In this document: piece after piece, positions 1 to 6,697 of the stretch
How the letters are laid out: every line of letters starts with the position of its first letter
Position numbering within the stretch: position 1 is the first letter of the stretch
Source of the DNA: an uncultured beta proteobacterium
GTDB taxonomy: Bacteria > Pseudomonadota > Gammaproteobacteria > Burkholderiales > Burkholderiaceae
Length of the DNA: 11,550 bases
Direction: 5' to 3'
Assembly (NCBI GenBank): GCA_903827075.1
Contig: CAIKGX010000082.1
Span: 1-11,550, forward strand
Notes under the pieces: generated by a model
Seen by the model: the letters and a program-made list of their open reading frames with translations, nothing else
Told to the model about the DNA's origin: nothing
The model's database searches: none
Position numbers and translations under genes: made by a program

Positions 1-122
1 ACCCCATCAGATAAATCCGAGCCGGATACCTGATAACCTAAATTGAGCAGCACTTCAGCAATACCACTCATACCGGCGCCGCCGATACCTACAAAATGGA
101 TTTGTTGAACGATATGCTTCAT
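1..122 (-). CDS. murC: UDP-N-acetylmuramate--L-alanine ligase, N-terminal 40 codons only (partial at window edge)
   Basis: MurC adds L-alanine to UDP-MurNAc using ATP, the first amino-acid step of the peptidoglycan stem peptide, in the cytoplasm. Only the first 40 codons lie in the window. The reading frame begins with ATG at 122-120 and reads MKHIVQQIHFVGIGGAGMSG, then IAEVLLNLGY and QVSGSDLSDG. The VGIGGAGMSGIAEVL stretch (residues 11-25) and the VSGSD stretch (32-36) are the Rossmann-type nucleotide-binding start typical of MurC, which in full is about 460-490 residues. The ATG overlaps the murG stop by four bases (ATGA), and a purine-rich stretch (GGGGGTAGGA) lies just upstream. The position after murG matches the usual dcw order. 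The ATP-binding and ligase domains are off the window, so their intactness cannot be judged. Confidence 0.95.
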   Translation of the reverse strand, partial: MKHIVQQIHFVGIGGAGMSGIAEVLLNLGYQVSGSDLSDG

Positions 123-1192
123 ATTCCTACCCCCGCACAATCTGCACATATCTCAGCAACACGTTGAGTAGCATGTGGCTTCGCTAATGCATGGGCACGC
201 TGGGCCATTTTCTTTAAATCATCACGATTGAAATTTTGAATCATGGAAGCTAAATCTTGGGCATTCAGATCCGACTGCGGCAACAGAATCGCCGCATCTG
301 CATCAGATAAGAATCGTGCATTCGCAGTTTGATGATCATCAATAGCGTAAGGGAAAGGCACTAGGCATGCAGCAACTCCACAAGCGGCAATTTCTGAAAC
401 AGTCATCGCACCAGAACGGCAAATAACCAAATCTGCTTGCGCATAGGCAGCAGGCATATCCTCAATAAATGGGCGAATATCTGCATCCACACCTAGCGCT
501 GCATAACGTTCCTGTAATTCGGCTAAATGCTTATCACCTGCTTGATGAATCACTGTGGGACGCGCATCTTGATCGATTAAAGCTAAGGCCGCAGGAATAG
601 TTTCATTTAAGGCTGCGGCGCCCAAGCTACCACCAACAACCAAAATTGATAAATTGCCATGGCGCTCATCGTAACGCTGGGCTGGATTTACCATGTCGTC
701 GAACTCCTCACGAATCGGATTACCTACCCACTCTGCATGCTCCATCGTATTGGGAAACCCAGTTAAGGTGCGCATAGCAATTTTAGTAAGTGCGCGATTA
801 GCGCTACCTGCTACTGAGTTAGATTCATGCAAAACCAAAGGTCGCTTGAGCAACTTCGTTACCAAACCACCTGGGAAAGTAATGTAGCCGCCCATACCTA
901 AAACCACGTTGGGCTTTAGGCGACGCATAATTTTCCAACTCTGGACACCAGCACGTAACAAATTGAATGGCAGCATGAGTTTGGTTTTTATACCCTTACC
1001 GCGCAAGCCGCCAAACTCAACTGCTTCAAATGGAAAATCACATGCTTTTACTAGTCGATATTCCATCCCATTTTGATTGCCCAACCAAGAGACCTTCCAG
1101 CCACAGACACGCAAATATTCAGCAACAGCAAGCCCTGGGAAAATGTGCCCCCCAGTACCACCAGCCATCACTAGAATTGAAGGTTTCGTCAC
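119..1192 (-). CDS. murG: UDP-GlcNAc:undecaprenyl-pyrophosphoryl-MurNAc-pentapeptide GlcNAc transferase (lipid II synthase)
   Basis: MurG is a GT28-family, GT-B fold glycosyltransferase on the inner face of the cytoplasmic membrane; it transfers GlcNAc from UDP-GlcNAc to lipid I to make lipid II. The 357-residue product is of normal length. Visible motifs are the glycine-rich GGTGGHIFP loop (11-19, His16 matching the conserved loop histidine), MGGY (100-103), HESN (122-125), GNPIR (157-161), the second glycine-rich loop GGSLGA (187-192), and CRSGAMTVSEIAA (258-270) followed by DDHQTANA (285-292) in the UDP-GlcNAc-binding C-terminal domain. The start is a GTG at 1192 that overlaps the ftsW stop (GTGA). 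It is preferred because the first ATG, codon 9, would delete the first beta strand, and because GGAGGT sits five bases upstream. The conserved loop is HESN where E. coli has HEQN. The stop overlaps the murC ATG. Confidence 0.98.
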   Translation of the reverse strand: MTKPSILVMAGGTGGHIFPGLAVAEYLRVCGWKVSWLGNQNGMEYRLVKACDFPFEAVEFGGLRGKGIKTKLMLPFNLLRAGVQSWKIMRRLKPNVVLGMGGYITFPGGLVTKLLKRPLVLHESNSVAGSANRALTKIAMRTLTGFPNTMEHAEWVGNPIREEFDDMVNPAQRYDERHGNLSILVVGGSLGAAALNETIPAALALIDQDARPTVIHQAGDKHLAELQERYAALGVDADIRPFIEDMPAAYAQADLVICRSGAMTVSEIAACGVAACLVPFPYAIDDHQTANARFLSDADAAILLPQSDLNAQDLASMIQNFNRDDLKKMAQRAHALAKPHATQRVAEICADCAGVGI

Positions 1193-2460
1193 AACTTACC
1201 TCCGCGCATCAGGATCCGATTTTCATAATCAATACGCAATAGCATTGCTACAGCAACGGCATTCATCAAAATTCCGGAGCCGCCGTAACTCACCAAGGGA
1301 AGAGTCAGGCCTTTGGTTGGCAACAAACCCAAGTTCACTCCCATATTGATGAAGGCTTGCCAGCCAATCCAAATGGCTACGCCTTTAGCAGCTAAGCCAG
1401 CAAAGCTTCGATCCAATTGGAGCGCAGTACGGCCAATCAAAAATGCGCGACGCACAATCCAATAGAACAAGAAGATCATCACAACCACACCAACAAAACC
1501 AAGCTCTTCACCAATGACAGCCATGATGAAGTCGGTATGCGCTTCGGGAAGGTAATGTAGTTTCTCAACGCTTCCGCCTAAGCCAGTACCAAACCACTCA
1601 CCGCGGCCAAAAGCCATTAATGAGTGGGTTAGCTGATATCCCTTATTAGCTGCATTATCTACTTGCCATGGATCCATAAAGGCAAGCATGCGCCCGCGAC
1701 GAAATGGTGAGAGTGCAATCATGGTGGCACCACTCATTAATCCCACCGCTATCAAACCACCAAATAATTTAGCGTTAATACCGCCTAAGAATAAAATTCC
1801 AAAAGCAATTAATGCCACAACAACAAAGGCCCCCATATCTGGCTCTGCCATCAAAAGGCCACCCACTAAGGCCACACCAATACTCATAGGCAACATGCCC
1901 TTAATAAATGAGTGCAAATAATCTTGGCGCTGAACCGTATAACTCGCTGCAAAGATGATTGCAGCAAATTTCATTAATTCAGAGGGCTGGAAATTCATTA
2001 AACCCAAAGGTATCCAACGCCTAGCTCCATTAACCCCTTTGCCAACACCAGGAATTAATACTGCAATCAGTAGCAATACAGTAAAACCAAAGATAATCGG
2101 TGAATAACGATCCCATGCTTTAGTTGGAATCTTGAATACCCAAATGCCAACTCCTATAGCTATGGATAAGGAGATCACATGACGAATCAAGAAATAATTA
2201 CTGCTGTAGTTTGCATACTTAGGGCCATCTGCCAAAGTAATAGATGCTGAATACACCATCACTAAACCAATGAGAGCGAGAGATAAAACTGCCCATACCA
2301 ACAATTGGTCGTAATCCATCATGCGTGAGCGTGTCTGCTCAACACCAGATACGGCATCCCTCAAACCACTGCGAAAGTTATCAATTCCACCCCTTGAGAA
2401 ATTCCAGAAGCGGTCTAAACCTAGGCGATTTTCAGGAAGCAATTTGTCTTTCAAACTCAT
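1189..2460 (-). CDS. ftsW: Septal peptidoglycan polymerase FtsW (SEDS family)
   Basis: FtsW is the SEDS-family glycosyltransferase that polymerises lipid II at the division septum in complex with the transpeptidase FtsI. The 423-residue protein has a cytoplasmic N-terminal tail of about 48 residues, then multiple hydrophobic segments starting near residue 52, consistent with the ten-helix SEDS fold. Motifs seen are GARRWI (145-150), QPSE (158-161), EPDMG (206-210), GYQ (274-276), YLPEAHTDFI (303-312), where Asp310 matches the essential aspartate of the large periplasmic loop, GEELG (317-321) and SYGGSG (391-396). HTDFIMAVIGEELG favours FtsW over RodA, as does the location between murD and murG. 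The ATG at 2460 overlaps the murD stop by four bases and has AAGGAG seven bases upstream. The last codons carry the murG ribosome-binding site. Confidence 0.98.
   Translation of the reverse strand: MSLKDKLLPENRLGLDRFWNFSRGGIDNFRSGLRDAVSGVEQTRSRMMDYDQLLVWAVLSLALIGLVMVYSASITLADGPKYANYSSNYFLIRHVISLSIAIGVGIWVFKIPTKAWDRYSPIIFGFTVLLLIAVLIPGVGKGVNGARRWIPLGLMNFQPSELMKFAAIIFAASYTVQRQDYLHSFIKGMLPMSIGVALVGGLLMAEPDMGAFVVVALIAFGILFLGGINAKLFGGLIAVGLMSGATMIALSPFRRGRMLAFMDPWQVDNAANKGYQLTHSLMAFGRGEWFGTGLGGSVEKLHYLPEAHTDFIMAVIGEELGFVGVVVMIFLFYWIVRRAFLIGRTALQLDRSFAGLAAKGVAIWIGWQAFINMGVNLGLLPTKGLTLPLVSYGGSGILMNAVAVAMLLRIDYENRILMRGGKL
1198..1203 (-). promoter_or_regulatory. Shine-Dalgarno site of murG
   Basis: On the minus strand this reads GGAGGT, five bases before the GTG start of murG and inside the last codons of ftsW. 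Its near-perfect match to the anti-Shine-Dalgarno sequence supports the GTG start and probably offsets the weaker initiation codon. Confidence 0.75.
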
Positions 2461-4079
2461 GCATGAACTCCTTCAAAGCGCATTCCCAATTCCTGCACTT
2501 CTGCAATGAAAGCCTCAGCTCGCGCAATATAGTCTTTAAACTGATCAAAACTAGCGCATGCTGGTGATAGAAGAACAATGTCACCGGACTGCGCTTGTTT
2601 AGCGGCTTCTTGAACTGCATTCTGCAAGGTTTCGCTCGTGATACAAGGAACTACCTCGGCTAATGTCTGGGCAAGAATTGACGCATCCTTACCTATGAGA
2701 AACACTCCTTTGACAAAACGCTGAGCAGGTTCGCGTAAGGAGCTGAAATCTTGACCCTTGCCTTCACCACCAGCAATAAGCCAAATGCGTTTGCCTGTTT
2801 CAGAAGCACCTAAACCATTTAAAGCGGCAACAGTCGCACCTACATTAGTGCCCTTGCTGTCATCTACGTATTCCACATCTGCAACAATGGAGATGCTCTG
2901 TACGCGATGTGGTTCGCCGTGATAATCACGTAAACCATGTAAGAGCTGGTTCATTGGCAATCCTACTGACTTGGCTAATGCCAATGCAGCCAAAGCATTT
3001 AATGCATTGTGACGGCCACGTATACGCAAAGCATCCGCCGGAATTAAACGCCTCAGTCTTAGTGGCTCTTCTTCTACTGCAGCAGCAGACTTCCGGCGTC
3101 GTTTTGGCGAAGGCTCTACATCCTCATCGACTTCAGCCCAGACCAACCAATCAATACCACCTGCCCGAAGGTCGTGCTCGATACCAAATGCACCCTGCTC
3201 ATCAGGTCGACCGGCGCCAAAAGTAATAACTGATTTATTCGCTTTGAACTCTTCGGATATCAGCCCCATCACCAATGGATCATCGCGATTAATAATGCAA
3301 ATCGTACCCACACCAAATATATTGGCTTTGGCATTGATATATGCCTGCATATCGCCATGCCAATCCAAATGGTCTTGCGTCAAATTCAGAATTGCTGCAG
3401 CGCTGGCTTTAAAGGTGCTGGTGTACTCCAACTGAAAACTAGAGAGCTCTAAAACCCAAATCTCTGGTAGATCGAAAATCTGATCGGATGCATCTAAACA
3501 AGACATCAACTTATCTAAAGCAGCTGGGCTAATGTTGCCAGCAACAGCTACTTTTTTACCAGCACGCTCACAAAGCTGGCCAGTTAAAGCAGTGGTAGTG
3601 GTTTTGCCGTTTGTTCCAGTGATTGCCAAGATGGGTGGCTGGTAATGGGTTCCATCCGCCTCAGCCATACGATCTAATGCTGCAATTCCCCTCGCAAAGA
3701 ACTCAATTTCGCCCCATATATCAACAGATAATTCATGCGCTTTTACCAAAAAGGATTGCGTTGGCTCTTGTATTGGAGATAAACCCGGACTAATGCCAAT
3801 CACATCGATGCCATTGAGTAAGGACTCATCAAGGGGGCCAAAATGCATCTCTTTAAGACCGGCAAATTCCAACTCAGCAAGCCATGCTTGCTGACACTCT
3901 GATAATGTTTGACGCTCACGAGTATCGACTAAGCGAATATTGGCACCATTACGCTGGCACCACTTTGCCATCGCTACACCAGACTCACCCAATCCTAAGA
4001 TCAGAAAATGTTGTGGTGCCAGATAAGCTTCATCTGCAATGAGGGTTGGATTAGCGAAGGCTTGATTGACGTTATGCAT
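2457..4079 (-). CDS. murD: UDP-N-acetylmuramoyl-L-alanine--D-glutamate ligase
   Basis: MurD adds D-glutamate to UDP-MurNAc-L-Ala using ATP in the cytoplasm. The order of domains is an N-terminal UDP-binding domain with LGLGESG (28-34), a central ATPase domain with the P-loop TGTNGKTTT (154-162), ELSSFQLE (211-218) and NLTQDHLDWHG (232-242), and a C-terminal domain with RGRHNALNALAA (354-365), YVDDSKGTN (404-412) and LSPACASFDQF (504-514). All Mur-ligase hallmarks are intact. At 540 residues it is about 100 longer than E. coli MurD (438). The extra length includes a charged, low-complexity stretch at about 315-345 (PSPKRRRKSAAAVEEE) between the central domain and the conserved RGRHN motif, and a spacer at about 131-148 before the P-loop. 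Similar inserts occur, as I recall, in other Burkholderiales. The gene follows mraY after a 12-base gap with no clear Shine-Dalgarno site, so its translation may depend on reinitiation. Confidence 0.98.
   Translation of the reverse strand: MHNVNQAFANPTLIADEAYLAPQHFLILGLGESGVAMAKWCQRNGANIRLVDTRERQTLSECQQAWLAELEFAGLKEMHFGPLDESLLNGIDVIGISPGLSPIQEPTQSFLVKAHELSVDIWGEIEFFARGIAALDRMAEADGTHYQPPILAITGTNGKTTTTALTGQLCERAGKKVAVAGNISPAALDKLMSCLDASDQIFDLPEIWVLELSSFQLEYTSTFKASAAAILNLTQDHLDWHGDMQAYINAKANIFGVGTICIINRDDPLVMGLISEEFKANKSVITFGAGRPDEQGAFGIEHDLRAGGIDWLVWAEVDEDVEPSPKRRRKSAAAVEEEPLRLRRLIPADALRIRGRHNALNALAALALAKSVGLPMNQLLHGLRDYHGEPHRVQSISIVADVEYVDDSKGTNVGATVAALNGLGASETGKRIWLIAGGEGKGQDFSSLREPAQRFVKGVFLIGKDASILAQTLAEVVPCITSETLQNAVQEAAKQAQSGDIVLLSPACASFDQFKDYIARAEAFIAEVQELGMRFEGVHA
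2468..2473 (-). promoter_or_regulatory. Shine-Dalgarno site of ftsW
   Basis: On the minus strand this reads AAGGAG, seven bases before the ftsW ATG at 2460, within the last murD codons. It supports the overlapping start as the true one. Confidence 0.65.
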
Positions 4080-4091
4080 GGGAACTTTGGC

Positions 4092-5261
4092 TCACCGTAA
4101 TTTCAGACTGGATAAGCCAATTAAGACCAAGAGAATAGTAATAATCCAAAAACGAACTACTACTTGGGTTTCACGCCAACCACCTAATTCAAAATGGTGA
4201 TGTAGTGGCGCCATTCGAAAAATGCGACGACCTTCACCATATCGTTTTTTAGTGAACTTGAACCAGAACACTTGCAACATGACCGAGCAGGTTTCAGCAA
4301 CAAAAATACCGCCCATCACAAAGAGAACGATTTCTTGACGAACAATCACAGCGATCGTACCTAATGCCCCGCCTAATGCAAGCGCACCGACATCACCCAT
4401 AAAGACTTGTGCTGGATGAGTGTTGTACCAAAGAAAAGCTAAACCTGCCCCGCCCATCGCACCACAGAAAATCATGAGCTCACCTGCGCCAGGTATATAA
4501 GGGAAAAGTAAATATTTGGCGTAAATTGCGTTGCCCATCACGTAAGCAAAGGCGCCTAAGGCGGCACCTACCAAGATCACGGGCATGATCACTAAGCCAT
4601 CAAGACCATCAGTTAAGTTGACTGCATTGCTGCTACCTACAATGACGAGATAACTCAAAATGATGAAGCCCATTACACCTAGTGGGTAGCTCACTTCCTT
4701 CATAAATGGAATCAGAAGATTAGATTTTGCAGGAAGGTTTAATGCAAAACCGCTCTTTAACCAATCAAAAAATAATTGCAAGACCTTCAGATTATTTACT
4801 TCTGAAACTGAGAAGGCTAAATAAATGGCGGCAAATAAGCCAATTAAGGTCTGCCAAAAGAATTTTTCTCTAGATGCCATACCCTTGGGATCTTTATGCA
4901 CTACCTTGCGGTAATCATCAACCCAGCCTACCAAACCAAAGCCAAATGTCACAATCATCACAATCCAAATAAAGCGATTGCTCAAATCAGCCCACAATAT
5001 GCAGGAAATAAACATCCCAATCAGAATCAAAACCCCACCCATGGTAGGAGTACCTGATTTCACGAGATGCGTTTGAGGCCCATCAGTGCGGACCGCTTGA
5101 CCCATCTTTAATGCAGTTAGCTTACGAATCACCCAAGGACCAGCAGCCAATCCAATTAATAAGGCAGTAACAGTGGCCATCACCGCTCTGAAAGTAATGT
5201 AATTAAAGACTCGAAAAAAACCAAAGTCGTCCTGTAGCCACTGCGCCATGATTAAGAGCAT
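4092..5261 (-). CDS. mraY: Phospho-N-acetylmuramoyl-pentapeptide transferase (lipid I synthase)
   Basis: MraY is an integral membrane enzyme that moves phospho-MurNAc-pentapeptide from UDP to undecaprenyl phosphate, giving lipid I. The 389-residue protein has about ten hydrophobic segments. Motifs seen are GTPTMGG (70-76), the Asp pair in VDDYRK (114-119), NLTDGLDGL (215-223), NTHPAQVFMGDVGALALG (280-297, including the Mg-binding Asp290) and the histidine motif APLHHHFE (351-358). It is longer than E. coli MraY (360), mainly by an added stretch at about 153-180 and a few residues near 335-345 (KFTKKRYGEG). The ATG at 5261 is chosen over one four codons downstream because it aligns with the E. 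coli N-terminus without a gap and has AGGAGG seven bases upstream. It overlaps the end of murF by ten bases. Confidence 0.98.
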   Translation of the reverse strand: MLLIMAQWLQDDFGFFRVFNYITFRAVMATVTALLIGLAAGPWVIRKLTALKMGQAVRTDGPQTHLVKSGTPTMGGVLILIGMFISCILWADLSNRFIWIVMIVTFGFGLVGWVDDYRKVVHKDPKGMASREKFFWQTLIGLFAAIYLAFSVSEVNNLKVLQLFFDWLKSGFALNLPAKSNLLIPFMKEVSYPLGVMGFIILSYLVIVGSSNAVNLTDGLDGLVIMPVILVGAALGAFAYVMGNAIYAKYLLFPYIPGAGELMIFCGAMGGAGLAFLWYNTHPAQVFMGDVGALALGGALGTIAVIVRQEIVLFVMGGIFVAETCSVMLQVFWFKFTKKRYGEGRRIFRMAPLHHHFELGGWRETQVVVRFWIITILLVLIGLSSLKLR

Positions 5262-6697
5262 GCTTTAGCCTCCTCTAATAAGGCTTGTGCTACACGCTCC
5301 ATGCGCATAAAACGGGACCCTTTAACTAAAATATTTAAGTGCTGTTTTTCATTAGCTGTATGGGTCTGTATCGCATGCATTAAATTAGCAATCAAGAGGT
5401 CCAGGCTAGTGAAATGCTCAGCCTTAGATGAAAGCAGGCGCTCATTCTTCATCTCATCAAAACTGCGCACAGCAAACTGACTTTGCTCACCAATAGCAAA
5501 TAACTTGGCAATGCCTTGTTCAGCAGCATAAGCACCCACCTCTTCATGAAAAGCAGGCCCTTGATCGCCCACTTCACCCATATCGCCTAAGACCAACCAA
5601 GAAACTTTGCCCGATTGCTTTAAGGCATCAATCGCAGCTCTTACGGAATCTGGATTTGCGTTATAGCTATCGTCAATTAAGGTGCGATTGGAATCTAAAG
5701 TCTTGGACTGCATGCGGCCATTGACCGGAGAGAATGCTTCCAGACCCTCTTTAATCTTTTCAAGACTCACGCCTGCAGCCAAAGCAACTGCGCTAGCTGC
5801 TAATGCATTGCGAACATTGTGATTACCCAAAGTGTTTAATTGCACCTCTATAAGGCCTATACCAGCAGTAATCTGAACCTGGCCGCCATCCATCAAGCAA
5901 CCAATAACAGATGCTTTAGCTTTAACAGCGTGAGAGGCCAAAGCAAAATCTATTACTTTTCTTCCGGCGGCAGCTTCACGCCACATATTGGCAAATTCAG
6001 AATCTGCAGGAAACACAGCTATACCATCTGCTGGCAAAGCGCGTAAAGCATCTGAATGTTCATGTGCAACGGCATCGACTGTTGCCATGAATTCTTGATG
6101 TTCACGCTGGGCATTATTGATCAGGGCAATATTGGCCTGCGCTAGTGCAGCCAGCTCCGCAGTTTCACCAGGATGATTCATGCCTAACTCAACTACCGCC
6201 AGACGATCATTGGGGCGCAAGCGCAATAAAGTCAAGGGTAAGCCAATGTCATTATTTAGATTGCCCTTAGTTACGAGAGTGTCCTCATCACCAACCGCCG
6301 CCCTAAAAATGGAGGCAATCATTTCTTTAACGGTAGTTTTCCCATTGCTTCCAGTAACCAATGCCACTGGAATAGAAAAATTAGCCCGCCAGGCTTTTGC
6401 TAGTTGACCTAAAGCCACTTTGCTATCTGCCACACAAATAGCAGCCAAATTAGGTGGGCATTTTTCTGGGTTACTAATCAGCGCTGCTACTGCACCTGAA
6501 TTGGCAACGTCTACCAAAAAGTCATGGGCGTCAAATCGCTCACCAGCCAAAGCAATAAATAATTCACCAGCATCAATTTGTCGACTGTCAGTGCCTACTC
6601 TGGATACCGCTAGTGACTGTGCAAGCTCATCGCTTATATTCATTAAGCGGCTGCCAGGCAACATTGTCTGCATTTGGGCAAGAGTGGTCATATTCAT
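5252..6697 (-). CDS. murF: UDP-N-acetylmuramoyl-tripeptide--D-alanyl-D-alanine ligase
   Basis: MurF adds the D-Ala-D-Ala dipeptide to UDP-MurNAc-tripeptide using ATP, the last cytoplasmic step before MraY. The 481-residue protein shows the N-terminal substrate domain with DSRQIDAGELFIAL (37-50), the P-loop TGSNGKTTVKEM (115-126), NLNNDIGLP (146-154), ELGMNHPGE (170-178), NNAQREHQEF (194-203), GNHNVRNALAA (291-301), DDSYNANPDS (342-351), GDMGEVG (371-377) and VKGSRFMRME (458-467). TGSNGKTT, NLNND and SYNANPDS separate MurF from the other Mur ligases. The ATG at 6697 overlaps the murE stop (ATGA). A second in-frame ATG two codons later (6691) is also possible, and the upstream G-rich stretch (GGGGGTGGG) does not decide between them. 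The 3' end carries the mraY ribosome-binding site. Confidence 0.98.
   Translation of the reverse strand: MNMTTLAQMQTMLPGSRLMNISDELAQSLAVSRVGTDSRQIDAGELFIALAGERFDAHDFLVDVANSGAVAALISNPEKCPPNLAAICVADSKVALGQLAKAWRANFSIPVALVTGSNGKTTVKEMIASIFRAAVGDEDTLVTKGNLNNDIGLPLTLLRLRPNDRLAVVELGMNHPGETAELAALAQANIALINNAQREHQEFMATVDAVAHEHSDALRALPADGIAVFPADSEFANMWREAAAGRKVIDFALASHAVKAKASVIGCLMDGGQVQITAGIGLIEVQLNTLGNHNVRNALAASAVALAAGVSLEKIKEGLEAFSPVNGRMQSKTLDSNRTLIDDSYNANPDSVRAAIDALKQSGKVSWLVLGDMGEVGDQGPAFHEEVGAYAAEQGIAKLFAIGEQSQFAVRSFDEMKNERLLSSKAEHFTSLDLLIANLMHAIQTHTANEKQHLNILVKGSRFMRMERVAQALLEEAKACS
5269..5276 (-). promoter_or_regulatory. Shine-Dalgarno site of mraY
   Basis: On the minus strand this reads AGAGGAGG and ends seven bases before the mraY ATG at 5261. 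It lies within the murF codons for Leu-Glu-Glu-Ala near the C-terminus, and it settles the mraY start at 5261 rather than the ATG at 5249. Confidence 0.8.

Noticed and set aside
2319..2460. The tail of about 48 residues before the first helix of FtsW as an unusual extension.
   Set aside because: E. coli FtsW also has a cytoplasmic tail of roughly this length, so it is normal for the family.
2909..3226. A 105-codon plus-strand open frame opposite murD.
   Set aside because: It is antisense to conserved MurD coding sequence, resembles no family I know and shows no plausible ribosome-binding context; chance open frame.
4092..5249. A later start for mraY at the ATG at 5249 (MAQWL).
   Set aside because: The ATG at 5261 has a strong AGGAGG at seven bases and aligns end to end with the E. 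coli MraY N-terminus.
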